64,000 bases of DNA from Sialis fuliginosa (taxonomy: Eukaryota; Arthropoda; Insecta; Megaloptera; Sialidae): positions 38,006,001-38,070,000 of the forward strand of contig OY540810.1 in NCBI GenBank assembly GCA_961205875.1. Reading direction: 5' to 3'. The notes under the pieces were generated by a model. The model made no database searches. It had not been told where the DNA came from and was given only the letters and a program-made list of their open reading frames with translations. The stretch's first letter is position 1. Every line of letters starts with the position of its first letter. A program made the translations under genes and the position numbers. Below, in pieces: positions 10,950-22,770 of the stretch.

Positions 10950-11350
10950 GAACCAAATATTTCATATTTACGGGACATTAAAAATCAATGCAAAATACTA
11001 TTTGGAGGAAGTATTGACGAAAAATGTCATGCTAAATGCCAAAAATTTATTTGGAGATGATTATTATTGATTTCAACAAGATGGAGCCCCCTCTCAGACA
11101 GCAAACATTATTCAAGCATGGTGTAAGGATAATTTCGTTGATTTTTTGTTGAAGAATGAATGGCCACCAAGCTCTCCCGATTGCAATCCTCCGATTATTT
11201 TGTAGGGTCATATATGTTATCTTCTGTTTAAGAATGTTATTCTTAAAATCTGGGAAAAAATGCCAATAGAAACAGAGCGTACTGCTTGTAATGACTTTGA
11301 AAGAAGATTGAAGCTAGTTATCAAAGATAAAGGAGGAGTTATTCCCAAAC
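10950..11350 (+). pseudogene. Tc1/mariner-superfamily transposase relic
   Basis: Reading + from about 10990, the translation gives YYLEEVLTKNVM, then FQQDGAPSQTA, WCKDNFVDF and WPPSSPDCNP, followed in another frame by KRLKLVIKDKGG-like residues near 11310. These are the conserved DDE/D-domain blocks of a Tc1/mariner transposase. The aspartate in QQD is followed by about 37 residues before the position normally held by the third acidic residue, which suggests a DD37-type group. That residue is lost here: CNPP is followed by a hydrophobic run and TAG. A TGA interrupts just before FQQD. The N-terminal DNA-binding half was not found. Mobility function is lost. Family placement beyond the superfamily is inference. 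Confidence 0.85.
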
Positions 11351-11640
11351 ACTTATTATAAATATTCAATACATATGTCTGCATTAAGAATTGAACTGAA
11401 ACTTTATTATAAATTTAATATTTTAGCGTTTACATTTGTATCAGAATATAATTGTCACGGTGTACACATATTACACATACAAATGCGTTTTGTTAATAGT
11501 TGTTTCATAAGTATACTGACTCTCCTATTCCAAAGTGTCACGATACACTTAAATAAGTTTGAGAAAGACTGCACTAAAAGAAAGAAAATAATAATGAAAA
11601 CTTTTAACAAGAAAATATATTTCTTCATTGTCTTTCTGTG

Positions 11641-11790
11641 TTAAGTGCAATCAGAGGCGCTAGTTATTCTTTGAGCAGCCGAGCGTCGCAATTTTAGATA
11701 AAAAGAAGCCATGGATCGTGAAAACAAGACTCTGTTTGTCTGAGCTCAATGAACCGAAAACCAGCGCTTAAAATAAGTGTTGAGTTTCCT
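11641..11790 (+). repeat. Paired repeat segment, right copy
   Basis: Diverged copy of 9452-9620 in the same orientation, downstream of the mariner relic. The pair could be a duplication or two parts of an unrecognised repeat. Confidence 0.5.
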
Positions 11791-11923
11791 GATTTATTTA
11801 CAGAATGATCGTTAAATAGAGACAGTGTGACGTAATAACGAATATTTGTTATTGAAAACAAATCAATACAGTAATGTATTAATGCACTAAATCAGCAGTA
11901 CTCACTAGGCGGTTCGCACAATA

Positions 11924-12414
11924 GGCATGATGCCTAATTTAAAAAAACTTATTTCTGCAGAAAATAAAGGTTTAATCTCAAAAATTGACCCTTTTAAAAC
12001 TAATTTTAAATTTGATGCCAAAACGCTCGCAGATGTCATGGCGCATTTTTGACGTCACGTCTATGTAAACACTAAACACTCCTTGTCAATAATAATAAAT
12101 CCTTGTTCCATCGCTAACGTTTATTGGTTTTAGTTTTGGTAACACAAAACTGAGCAAATTGATAATTTAAAATCATAAAAACAGTGCAGATATTAATGAA
12201 ACAAAAATTATCTTTCCTTAGGCGTGATGTCATTCACTCTGATTGGTGTTTTATCTAACATGGCGGATTGCTGTATTTTGCGTTTTTATTTTAACAAAAA
12301 TGATATTAATCTCGCTTTTAATATAAAAATAAATACATTTTTTTAGAATCTTTTCAACCTATTTCATTATTTCAAATCATAATTTCAGTGATACTTTGTT
12401 ACTGGCATCATGCC
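11924..12414 (+). mobile_element. TA-target element family I, copy I1 (491 bp)
   Basis: Ends GGCATGATGCC and GGCATCATGCC are inverted and flanked by TA. The interior is non-coding and includes GTCATGGCGCATTTTTGACG and AACATGGCGGATTGC. A second copy lies at about 18715-19214. Class inferred from the TA target only. Confidence 0.75.
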
Positions 12415-12804
12415 TATTCTTGTTATTCATTTTTCTGTAGGGGAAGAAGGGGCAAGAAAATACCGGCTTTCATCCATAATATAACATACAGAAGGTGTGC
12501 TATAGCACCTCTTGTAAGTGAAAGCGACGCGGACGCTTAAATAATAAGAGAAAGAAAACCCATTCATTTCCTGTGTTCGCTTTTTCGACTACCTCACCTT
12601 ATCTATGTTATATACTTATCTTATCTCTATGCTTTCATCTCTATATAATACAAATATTGAAACCTGAAATTTTAAGGGTGTCTTCCATTTATGACGTATT
12701 CACTAAGAGATTTTCCGAAATTCAATTTTAGGAGAGTTTCGGGAAAATACCATGCTATTAAATTAAAATAAATACATGCATTACGCAATAAGTTCAACCC
12801 TAAT

Positions 12805-12945
12805 AGGGTTAGAAAAATGTTCCAAAGAGTTTATTCTTATTCACTCACTGACTTATCAACTCATAGCCCAAACTCCTGAATGTTAAAATATGCAATTTTA
12901 TGGTTGTCTTCCTTATATGACGCTAACACTTTCTAAAAAGTATTT
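12805..12945 (+). repeat. Dispersed repeat L, second copy
   Basis: Counterpart of 7400-7520. A third, partial resemblance (GTCTTCCATTTATGACG) lies just upstream at about 12680. Confidence 0.55.
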
Positions 12946-12984
12946 TCCGAAACTCAACACCTAAGAATGGCAGATGACAGGGTG

Positions 12985-13260
12985 TTAAACTTTTCATATT
13001 CGAATAAGTTTATTTGTATAATTGCTTATATTATAAAGGTGAATTTCAGACAAAATATTCTTCTATTAAAATAAATAAAAACTTGTAGGTACTGCAATAT
13101 TTCAAATTTCAATTCTATTAGGATTAAACTTTTCTTATTCTAATAAGTTATCTGTATAATTGCTTGCATTATAAACGTGAATTTCATACAAAATACTCTT
13201 CTATTAAAATAAATAAAAACTTGTACTGCAATATTTCAAAATTCAATTCTATAAAGGTTA
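12985..13260 (+). repeat. Two-copy tandem duplication, about 139-bp period
   Basis: TTAAACTTTTCATATTCGAA at 12985 returns as TTAAACTTTTCTTATTCTAA at 13124, and the two units stay alignable to their ends with scattered differences. Non-coding. Confidence 0.85.
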
Positions 13261-14033
13261 AAAAATTGTTCCCGGCTAATATTACAAATGCTATTAGATT
13301 TTATTAATTATATAAATATTTATAGAAACGAAATTATTTATGAATTATTTCACACTATAATAATTATTTAATTATAGTTAATTAACTTATATTTTTACAA
13401 TATTTTGATGTATCTACACTAAAAACGAGGCGGATGGGACATGAGGGAATATTAATTTCATAGATATGTAAAATGTGATGGTAATAAAAAAATGATAGAT
13501 TGCAGTAATACCAACTTGATGGTTATACTCTTCGAGCCCTGTGAAAATACCAAATACTAAAGCAATTTTTTGTTCTGTTAGTTCTAATTGTATTATAACT
13601 TCTTTTTATCAAATTGATATTTATCTTCAATAGATTGCTAATTTTTAATTATCATATTTGTTCGTTTTCCAATTTTAATTTTCGTCTTTCCTCCTCCTGC
13701 CCTAAAGCTATGCGAAAAAAATTCAATTATATTAATGTGATGTAAAAAAATCAATGATTGAAAAATTTCGATTTTTGTAAAATTTTGGTATTATGCATCA
13801 TGGCTTGACACACTGAAAACGAATTTTTCACGTTCCAATTGTAGAATAAATTATTTCTATGTATGTAAAAAAAATAGTCGCAGTCATCATTATCTCTAAC
13901 AAAAGGCTTTAAATAGCTCTTCAAAATTTTAGAAGACTTCATCGCTAAATGTTATGATATCTACATTTATATAATTTATTAGTTCCATTTAAAAATTCAA
14001 TTTGACTGAACTAATATAAATATCAATAAGACC
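13261..14033. other. AT-rich stretch with no recognised feature
   Basis: No coding pattern or repeat match seen. Confidence 0.4.
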
Positions 14034-14035
14034 AG

Positions 14036-14255
14036 TGACGGACTAATAAAGTTTGCGGCCCGGGGCGAAAAGTTAGTCCTCCCCCCCCCCCCGCCAAATG
14101 TCTTTAAAAGTATTACGTAGGTAGCCAAATTTTTAAATAATTTTTATACAAGTTTTCAAACTTTGACAAAATTTACTTTTACCATTCCACACAGCCCCTC
14201 CCCTAACACATGGGGCCAGGGGCATACCTCCCCCCTTCATCCCGCTACTAAAAAA
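14036..14255. mobile_element. Probable hAT-type short element
   Basis: Starts CAGTGACGGACTAATAAAG, with G/C-rich subterminal runs, and ends near CATCCCGCTACT, roughly inverted to the start. No clear target duplication, so the assignment rests on resemblance to the complete copies. Confidence 0.4.
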
Positions 14256-14260
14256 ACTAT

Positions 14261-15018
14261 TTTTATGTATTATAAAAATTATTTTGTCTGTTCTAATTTA
14301 TAGTTTGGGAATCGCTGTACTAAAGGTAAACGAAAGTTAAAGATCTTCAATTTAAAAATATTTAGCTAAAACAAGCCCTTTGTTCAACTTTAATTCAAAT
14401 TTTATGTTAAATAACTCATTATATTTATAAAAATAGTTTAAATATAAGAATATTCATGACCAAAGTAAAATATTTAAAGCTTAACTATTTTATATTTGAA
14501 TTAATTTCCATACATAATTAGGAAATTCAATTTAAAAATCATACAACCTTATTCAACTGCTCCACTTGTTAAATATTGACTCACCTGAAAAAGAAAAAAA
14601 ATATTAGAATTTTTAACTTTCAAAAGAAAACCAGAACTTTCAGTACAAATTATTATAATGTATAAAATATTTAAAAGTTTCCAATTTCAGCTTCAATATA
14701 CTTTTTTAGATGAGATCAGGATTTATTCTGACCCAGTTATTCAATATTGTTTACTTATAATTATTCGTGTACAAGCTAATCATTTTAGTATCTGCGTAAT
14801 TGATTTTTCTTCTAAAAATAAAACTGTATTTTCAGCGCACTTTTATTAAGATGAAGGCAAATGTTATTAAAAGTAAATGATGAATGATATTTCTCTACAT
14901 TCAGGAAATTAAATCCCTCCCTTTGGGTAGATATATGCATATGATAAGTAAAGCATGAAATGTGTAGAATGATTGAAAATGTATAAAACACAATAGAATT
15001 TTTTTCATGTTAAAATTG
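14261..15018. other. AT-rich stretch with no recognised feature
   Basis: The frame at 14658-14849 has no recognisable motif and the composition of background. Confidence 0.4.
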
Positions 15019-15520
15019 CTTCCTCGCAATATCGAAGGTACGAGAAGCTTTGTGATCGTTTTAGAACGAGGCAAAAAAAATAATTTTAAACTGATTTTTT
15101 CGTTTCAAGTCAAGACAAACACTTTTCGTTCCGTGTCTGTCTGTCTGTCTGTATGTGTGTGTGTCTGTACCCTGAATCCTTGTCACACGCATAATTCATG
15201 AACCACTGAAGCGATATTAATGAAACTTCGTTTGTATGTAGGTTGGGTCTAGAGGGGTGACATCCCAAAATATTTATTTTTCAAGATATCTCAAGAACGA
15301 CACATGTTACGTGAAAATTGTATGGAATCTTTTTTGTAGAGCATTCAATTTCCTATAATATAGATCTACAACGTTTGTTGTAAAATATTCCCTTACAAAG
15401 ATTTATCTTAATTTGGTTTAAAAAATCGTCATTTGTTTTTTTAAATTGAAATTTTCTTTGACATATTAAATGCCATTTTGACGTTTTAAATGTCATTTAA
15501 GTATTTTTAGAAAAAATTAT
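15019..15520 (+). repeat. Hairpin-ended repeat family J, copy J1
   Basis: Begins with the hairpin GCTTCCTCG ... CGAGAAGC, then GTGATCGTTTTA, CAAGTCAAGACAAACACTTT, a (GTCT)n tract near 15136, and the words CACACGCATAATTCATGAAC and GATATTAATGAAACTT. The same sequence, inverted, is at 50340-50826. Partial copies are at 22650, 39960 and 51290. No open frame. Class unknown; see the findings on shared architecture. Confidence 0.8.
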
Positions 15521-16429
15521 AGTCAAAATAATCGAATATGCGGAAAGGTAATAAAAACCTTTACAATAAATTATTGCCTTGTAGAAAAGGGGGAAATATT
15601 GGAAAACAATCCTGGGTGTAGCGACGGTGAACAATATTCAACTCTCCAGCTAATGTGATATATTGTATCAATAAAATTAATGTTCCATTCATTATGTGCG
15701 AATCTTGTATAAAATGAAACCAAATAAGTGGTAATAATTGGAAAACGCGTGTACGGAGTACGCACAGGCATCAATGTGTTTATCAGGACCGGCCTGGCGA
15801 ATTGTGGCCCAATAGATAACTGAATAAATAAAATCTTTGATATTTTTGTCAATTAAAGTGAGGGCTGTAGAGTTGGAGCAATTTTGTGTGCAGTCGGAGT
15901 AGAAAGGTATCGACTCTGGTTAAATAAAAATAAATTAAACAATAGTTTTTACACACATACACACTTATTTTTCGAAGGAGAATATACTTTGAAGTACATG
16001 CAGTAAAAAAGTACGAATAGAAACCGTAGTTCATATTAAATATTATAACTTATTATAAGTCGCGATAATTAAGTAATCTTACATTAAACATTGGAATTTA
16101 TATTTAGCAATCTTACCTCTCCCCCACCCCGATACCTAATCATTTAATTTCAAAACTTGAAAATTGCCAAAATTAAGTTTCTTACAGCAAAAAATCTGCA
16201 CAAAAAAAATTCCAGACGAAATTTGGAATTTTAAAGTTAAAAAATACTAAATTCATGATTTAATGGAATTCTTTGAATTGTTACATACACTCTCGAAGGA
16301 ACATTAACAAAAATTGTACGTCAAAAACTTTTTGTATAATGATCTCTCAAAAAAGAAATTGTCAAATGATTTTTTAATGCACAGAAAGTTCTTGATAACC
16401 AATCGCCACGGGATAAACAAATTACTTAT
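15521..16429. other. AT-rich stretch with no recognised feature
   Basis: The frames at 15571-15852 and 15849-16034 (minus) show no motif that I recognise. Confidence 0.4.
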
Positions 16430-16706
16430 TTCCGGTATAATAAATAAGTTAACAAAATTTACTAGCTAGCAAGCTCTTTCAACGGGATATTAATTCTGTG
16501 GTATTATCTATAAATTTGTTTTGAAATTTAGAGCGGTGATACTTTAACTTATAACACAGTTGATGACTTTGACGGTTGATGTTTACTTACCACGCGTGCG
16601 TGAAACTTGTCAAACATTTCATGAAACTTCAAGAGAACTGTCAGATAGGTTTGATACCCCATTTGAAAGTGCTTGTTAGCTGTTAATTTATTTATAATAC
16701 CGGACA
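16430..16706. mobile_element. Short palindromic element family B, copy B1
   Basis: Ends TTTCCGGTATAATAAAT and ATTTATAATACCGGACA are inverted. Subterminal words ACTAGCTAGCAAGC and GCTTGTTAGCT also pair. Related to 26232-26525 and 60414-60657, sharing CATTTGAAAGTG and an ACGCGTG/GCATGCGTGG core. Non-coding. A three-base TTA/TAA-like target is possible but not clear. Confidence 0.75.
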
Positions 16707-18049
16707 TTATAGGCTTTTCTCATGCCTAAACTAAAGTATCAATTCACACTATTATATATTTTGAAATGTAACTAAATATCAACTAAATTAGTAATATGTC
16801 GACTTAAAAAAAAACTGTCGTTGATAAATGCGATGTCTGTTAATTATATTTAGATAGGTAGGTACGATCACGTGGAAGTGAATTTAGAATTACCATATAT
16901 TAATCGAAATTTCCTTTTAAAATTAATCGTTTTAAAAAAGGTCTCTTTACTCTTTTAAAAAAATGTCACTGCCTTGACATTTGTGGTTATATGTATTTAC
17001 AATTTTTATCTAATTTGGTAATTAACACAAAATTGAAAAACGAAAATAGATCAAAAGAATTCACGTCTAAAGTCACTACTATTATATTTTAAATATAAAT
17101 ACATAAATTATTATCTTAAATTAATATAACATTGTTCTATATGGTATTTCTTTAGGAAAATACATTAAATTGTAAAAATTGTGTTTTCTACATATTCTGC
17201 AATTTTTCAGCTTCGTGTAGCTATAATTTCGTTGAATTTTTTGTATAGCAGATTTTCTTTTCAATCGAATGTAATTACATTCATAGTGTCAATAATAATA
17301 TAATATAAAAATAATAATAATATAATAGTAGTGACGTTAAAATATTCACTTTAAATCTACATCGTGAGTTCCGGCCGGAATTCCGGTACACCTCTAGACT
17401 GAATGACCTATACTGTATTACAAAAAATAAATAAATATGATATGTATTCAATAATTTTTATTTTTGAAATTACAGATGTACATACTGGAAATAATTTCAA
17501 ATCAGCAATTTATTAACAAATATTATCATTTAAATTAATTTAATCGAAACTCAGAAACGAGAAAAATGAATATTTAAATATCAGTACAGAATACAAATCA
17601 AATAGTTCACTAAAACAAAAACAAAAAATCATATATGAGTAAATAAATTAAAAATCAAATTAAATTTTAATTGTATCAAATTGGTAATATTTTTCATTCG
17701 GTATTGGACTCGCGTGGATTACACACGCCACTGATTTTGTGAATATTATGTAGCCACTATGTTAGCAATCGTTTACATTAGTTTCACAGTTTAGTAATTT
17801 CCAATGCATTTTTTCTCTACAAAAAAAAACAAACAATATGTTCGAATACATTCACTGTAATTGATTCGTTTATTCCATTTGCATTCGACTGGACAAAGTG
17901 CAATGTATATACTCTTTTATTGCATATTTATTCATTTGCAATATACCTAGATTATGAAATTGTGATATATTTTTTTAAATTTTAATTGTTTTATGCCCGG
18001 TCTCACCGTTCAAGCTTATTTCTGTTCCTTAGCAAAGTGTTCCTTAAGC
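16707..18049. other. AT-rich stretch with a small TAATA-rich microsatellite
   Basis: An imperfect TAATA/ATAATAAT run lies at about 17290-17335. No gene or mobile element recognised. Confidence 0.4.
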
Positions 18050-18377
18050 GTCGATTACATTGAGCGAGTTTACAAGCTGCTTGTAAACTCGCTCAATGTC
18101 ATCATGCTCACTAGCTAACAAGCTGCTTGTAAACAATCTGCAAAAGTTGAAAGCCGGGCTACTTTACTCGCTGGCTTGTTAGCTTGTAAACTAGCCGTGT
18201 GTCATCATAGTAGCTAGTTCGCTAGCTGCTAGTATCTCGGTGATTCCTGGTTTCAGTATCTATAAAATGTATTCACAACACATGGTTTACCCGCTATCTA
18301 GTTGGCTACTGAGCGAGTGGAATGTTTTGTGTCATCATCACTAACTTACAAGCTAACAAGCTAGCTTAGTAATCGAC
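18050..18377. mobile_element. Short inverted-repeat element R with a perfect 20-bp internal palindrome
   Basis: Ends GTCGATTAC and GTAATCGAC are inverted. Inside the left end, 18058-18077 and 18079-18098 are exact reverse complements around one base (arm ends ACAAGC). Further GCTAGC and TTACAAGC words recur on both strands. Only one copy seen, non-coding. Class unknown. Confidence 0.65.
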
Positions 18378-18610
18378 CCTTTAGTCTTAAGTTGAACCTA
18401 AATGTTTTGATGTACGTTGCTATGATGCAAGTTTATAATTTGTTTGTATCCAAGGTAGTTACACCTTGGTTTATGTCAATATAATTTTGAATATGAATTG
18501 TGGATTTGATTTGTACTGTAGGTAATTGTTATCCAAAAAATATTCAGTAATACACGGATATGTAAAAAGCGATAGAAGAGAGGAGCGAGTTTCAAGCAGG
18601 AAGATAAAAT

Positions 18611-18712
18611 ATTGCCTTTTTACTTCCATGTTCCGAAGAAAATGGAAGTATTGTAATACCATCGAAAAATCGTGTCCGAGATAATGACAGATTCTGATTG
18701 TACTAACTATGA
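18611..18712 (+). repeat. Hairpin-ended repeat family D, 5' fragment D1
   Basis: ACTTCCATGTTCC, a short loop and ATGGAAGT, then GTAATACCATCGAAAAATCG and CTGATTGTACTAACT match the first hundred bases of D2 at 51948. The remainder is replaced by family I sequence. Confidence 0.75.
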
Positions 18713-18714
18713 TG

Positions 18715-19214
18715 ATCTTACGTGTCTCCTATTTCCAAAAAAAAACTTATTTCCTCAGAAAATAAAGATTTAATCACAAAAATTGACCCTTTGAAAACTA
18801 ATTTTGAATTTGACGCCAAAACGCTCGCAAGTGTCATGGCGCATTTTTGACGTCACGCCTATGTAAAGACTCCTTGTCAACAATAATAAATCCTTGTTCC
18901 ATCACTAACGTTTCTCGGTTTTAGTTTTGGTAACACAAAACTGAGTAAATTAATAATTTAAAACCGCAAAATAATTTATAAACAGAGCAGATATTAATGA
19001 AACAAAAATGATATTTACTTAACCGTGATGTCATCCACTCTGACTGGTGTTTTATCTAACATGGCGGATTGCTGTATTTTGTGTTTTTATTTTAACAAAA
19101 ATCATATTAATCTCGCTTTTAATATAAAAATAAATACATTTTTTAGAATCTTTTTAACCTATTTCATTATTTAAAATCATAATTTCAGTGATACTTTGTT
19201 ACTGGCATCATGCC
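18715..19214 (+). mobile_element. TA-target element family I, copy I2
   Basis: Closely follows I1 from AAAACTTATTTCC to GGCATCATGCC, but its left terminus is diverged or lost at the junction with D1. Immediately followed by a fragment of family A. Non-coding. Confidence 0.7.
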
Positions 19215-19262
19215 TAATCAGTACATTTAATTAAAAAATAGCCATTACTGGGGTCATATCAT
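19215..19262 (+). mobile_element. Family A fragment
   Basis: CAGTACATTTAATT and GCCATTACTGGGGTCAT match the right subterminal part of A1 and A4. The outer end is missing. Confidence 0.55.
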
Positions 19263-19713
19263 TGTTCTATAATATTGTAACTTAGATTAATATGCTAGAA
19301 CAATAACTAAATAAATTGTTTCCGCTCTATGAAGTTAGACAACAGCTGCTACAGTAACCTATCATGTTTTCAGTAAAACTTGAAGAACATACTACGTAAT
19401 CGACTTGTCTAATCGAATCTAACAAGGTAGTGTATCATCTGTACTGAAGAAACTAAACACAGAGTTAGTTTCAGCTGCCTCAAGGGCTACATGCACGCCA
19501 TGAAGTTGTACCCTCTCTTTAATCAATATCCGATAAGTTTCTCAAAAGCAGAGATAAAAAAAGATACAAAAGAAACCAGCATCTGTTATTTACTTGATAC
19601 TGTTTCTTTTTCAATAGAGAATGTATTTTGTAAACTTATTTTGTGTAAGTTGATTTTTCATTATCGTTTTTATAAAAATAGGTAATGACGTTTATTGAAT
19701 TATTTAAAAAAAA

Positions 19714-20230
19714 AGACGGACGAGTAGAACTTGCGCCCCGAGGGTTCCGTACCGTAATATAAAACTTAATTATTGACAATGGTTAGTTATGTAGAGTGTA
19801 GACAATGGACCCGATTCCCAAGGTGTCTTTGTGTGTAGGCGTCTCACCTAATAATTTAACATAAAATTAGAAATTAATGATTTTCGGATTTTTTCCTTTA
19901 AGTACTTGTGCTATTAGACCTTCCTTCGTGCCAAATTTCGCAATTCTAGATTAATGGGAATTGTCCTAAAGGTTTTGATTATCAGTGAGTCAGTCTGTCA
20001 GTATCAAAATACGCTTTGAAAAGCTGTATATTTTTATTTCATTAAGTTAGAAACTTGAATTTTTTTACAGGACTATGGGGCTGCTGACCTTAGTATCTGA
20101 TATTAATTTCAACTTGATACCTTTCATGAAAAACAGGATATTGTCGGATACAGACAGACGGATAACAAAGTTTTTCCACACACCGGCAAAACCAGTGCCA
20201 GTGCAGTTGGGTTCTAGCTGTAGTGATAGA
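19714..20230 (+). repeat. Interspersed repeat H, copy H1
   Basis: Starts near GACGGACGAGTAGAACTTGC and GAGGGTTCCGTACCGT, continues with TTAATGATTTTCGG, GACCTTCCTTCGTGCCAAAT and ACAGGACTATGGGGCTG. H2 (56458-57600) keeps the same order. The GTGCGAG...GGTTCCGTA opening is widespread in insect genomes. The frames on both strands at 20065-20314 lie at its end and look incidental. Confidence 0.65.
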
Positions 20231-20316
20231 AACATGTCTGCAGTGTTCAATAAGCGTTACCTTCTTGAGTTATTATACCTCAGAAGGAAGTATATAAATG
20301 ACAAATATAAATAAAA

Positions 20317-21110
20317 ACGGCCAAGTGCGTGTTGGGCACGCACATGATATGTAGGTTTCCGTAGTCATTACAATTTATAAACAAGAGTTATTTCAACGGA
20401 CGCTCTAATAACGACATTTAAATGCAAATATATCGTGACTGAAGGGTTAAAATCAAAATGTCATATAACATTTTTTGTTGTATTTTAGGAGGCCTATCCA
20501 ATGACCACCCACTCAATGGGTTAAGTGAAAAAAAATTGTGAGTTCATTTTTCAGTCTATGGGAGGGGGGTCCAAAATAATTTTGACAGTGTTCTTTATAA
20601 TTTTCAGTGGAAATTCTAATTAAAATCTACATTCTAAATTTTTTTCAGATTTTTTGAAAAGATAGTTTAGAAATTAAGGGGGGGGGACGCTCTGATAACG
20701 ACATTTAAATGCAAATATATCTTGACTGAAGGGTTAAAATCAAAAGATCATTTAACATTATTTGTTGCATTTTAAGACCTATCCAATGACCACCCACTCA
20801 ATGGGTTAAGTGAAAAAAAAAATGTGAGTTCACTTTTCAGTCTATGGGAGGGGGGTCCAAAATAATTTTGACAGTGTTCGTTATAATTTTCAGTGGAAGT
20901 ACTAATTAAAATCTACATTCAAAATTTTTTTCAGATTTTTTGAAAAGATAGTTTAGAAATTAAGGGTGGGGGGATGCTCTGATAACGACATTTAAATGCA
21001 AATAGATCGTGACTGAAGGGTTAAAATCAAAAGTTTATTTAACATTTTTCGTTTTTGCCGGTGTGTGGAAAAACGCCCTAAAGGTTCCGTTTTTTTTATT
21101 CTGAAGTACG
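20317..21110 (+). repeat. Interspersed repeat G with a 2.2-copy internal tandem duplication
   Basis: Opens CGGCCAAGTGCGTGTTGG and ends near GGTTCCGTTTTTTTTATTC. The unit starting CGCTCTAATAACGACATTT (20401) recurs at 20689 and 20975, so the period is about 287 bp. Units share TATCCAATGACCACCCACTC. A single diverged unit is at 28247-28380. Non-coding. Confidence 0.75.
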
Positions 21111-21111
21111 G

Positions 21112-21335
21112 TCGGAGCATCTCGGCCGCCATTCGGACTCCCTTATTTTGTTTTCAATAATTAATTTTTAAATTTAAACAGAACAAAAATTATGTTGTTC
21201 TGATTCGTTTTTGTTAGGTAATTATGGTGTTGATTAGTTATTATTAGAATAATAGATTAATTCAACCATATTTTTCAAAAATCATAGACAATAATTCGAT
21301 AGTCCACGCGAGCGAAGCCACGCGGGCACAGCTAG
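21112..21335 (+). mobile_element. Helitron 3' fragment
   Basis: Matches the last 220 or so bases of the Helitrons at 33233 and 47784, including TTTTGTTTTCAATAATTAAT and TTCGTTTTTGTTAGGTAATT, and ends with a short GC hairpin and CTAG followed by T. The 5' part is absent. Confidence 0.8.
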
Positions 21336-22649
21336 TAATATATTATATTTATTCCATTTTTTTGGAAGTGTTACCCGCATCTTCTTGATCTTATATTCTG
21401 CAGTAAAAAAATATCTCAAAATCGTGGAATTAAATTCACGTACCCGCACGTCTCTACCCGAAGGTAAATCGTTCTTTTTTATTCCTTTGCCAGAAAACAC
21501 GTCCAATTGATTGACAGCTAGATTGGCACTCTTTGATATATTTCTTGTACAGAGTGAGAGAGAGAGGAAATAAAAAATCCAATAAACTTTGTTTCGATTT
21601 ACCGGATCGACTATAACATAAATATTATCGTTATATTTGTATTACGCACACAGCCATAATAATAACAATTATTATTAAGTGCAAGTGCGTTAGTACAATC
21701 AAATAGAGTGAGTCATAAGATGGGTAAAATTAGAATTCCGTATTCTTGAATCTATTTTTACATTAACTGTGTATGTGTGGAAATTATTAATAGAAATATT
21801 TTACAAGATCATGTAAATGCATATTCATATTTTTATTTCAGTGTCATTGGTCTGTTGACGTGATTATTGGTTGAAACAGAGGTTCTTAATATGTTTCTTA
21901 TATTTTATGTCATTTGATTTACGTAGTACAAACTAACAATAAGTGAAACTTCAACGTGGACAATAGAGTTTTACCCATAGGTAAAGTAAAATCAAACACA
22001 ATTTTTTTTTTAATTTTCTTTGAAAAACGTTTATGGAATCACTTCGGTGTCCGTCCGCCTGTCTGTCACAGGCGATTTTCTCTGAAACTATTCGATGTAA
22101 AAATTTGAAAAGCACAGATAGACGTAAATTATAAAAAGTTGAATTTTGATTCTGCGGGTAATTTCAGAGGGAAATTGGGAAATGAAAGAAAATTCAAGGG
22201 CATCGTGTAGACTGTAGGGTATCAAATGAAAACTTATTAAAGCACGAATTCAATACTATGTATGCTGTATTATTTATGCATTTTTTAAAACTCTTTTCGG
22301 GAAGAACACTTATAAGTTACTGTCTCTCACCAAAATGAACGCTCAGAAAAATCTGAAAAAAATCATGAACATAGAGAATTGTCAGGATTGAAAAATTCTA
22401 GCGCGATCAATTGTTATAAACAATTTAATTGTCTATTTCCTTATAAATTCTGAACCATCAGTTTTAGAGAAAAGTTTTTCGTCAAATATTTTTCACGGTG
22501 TCCTTACACGTTTTTCAAAATTTTCAGTAATTTAAGTGGAGGTGGGCTGACGGCACAAAACACTAATTGTGCAAGTATAGCTTGCATTTGTATTGCTTTC
22601 TTGCCATATCCAAAAATAGGAGAAAGCTAGTGTTTCCAAGATCTTCAAG
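21336..22649. other. Non-coding stretch, partly repeat-like
   Basis: Around 22040-22090 GTCCGTCCGCCTGTCTGTC and GGCGATTTTCTCTGAAACTA resemble openings of insect repeats, but no boundaries or second copy were seen here. The frame at 21282-21506 (minus) overlaps the Helitron fragment. Confidence 0.35.
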
Positions 22650-22770
22650 ATCAAGACAAACACTTTTCGTTCCGTGTCTGTCACTTAATCCTTGCCACAC
22701 GCATAACGCATGAACCACTAAACGTATTTTAATGAAATTTGGTTTTGTTAATTGGATCTGGTAAGCAAAT
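22650..22770 (+). repeat. Family J internal fragment
   Basis: AAGACAAACACTTTTCGTTC, CACACGCATAACGCATGAAC and TTTTAATGAAATTTGG match the middle of J1. The hairpin and 3' part are missing. Confidence 0.65.

Noticed and set aside
11375-11644. 89-codon plus frame after the mariner relic
   Set aside because: AT-driven chance frame, no homology that I recognise, and not in phase with the transposase blocks.
15571-15852. 93-codon minus frame
   Set aside because: No recognisable domain, no splice context, composition of background.
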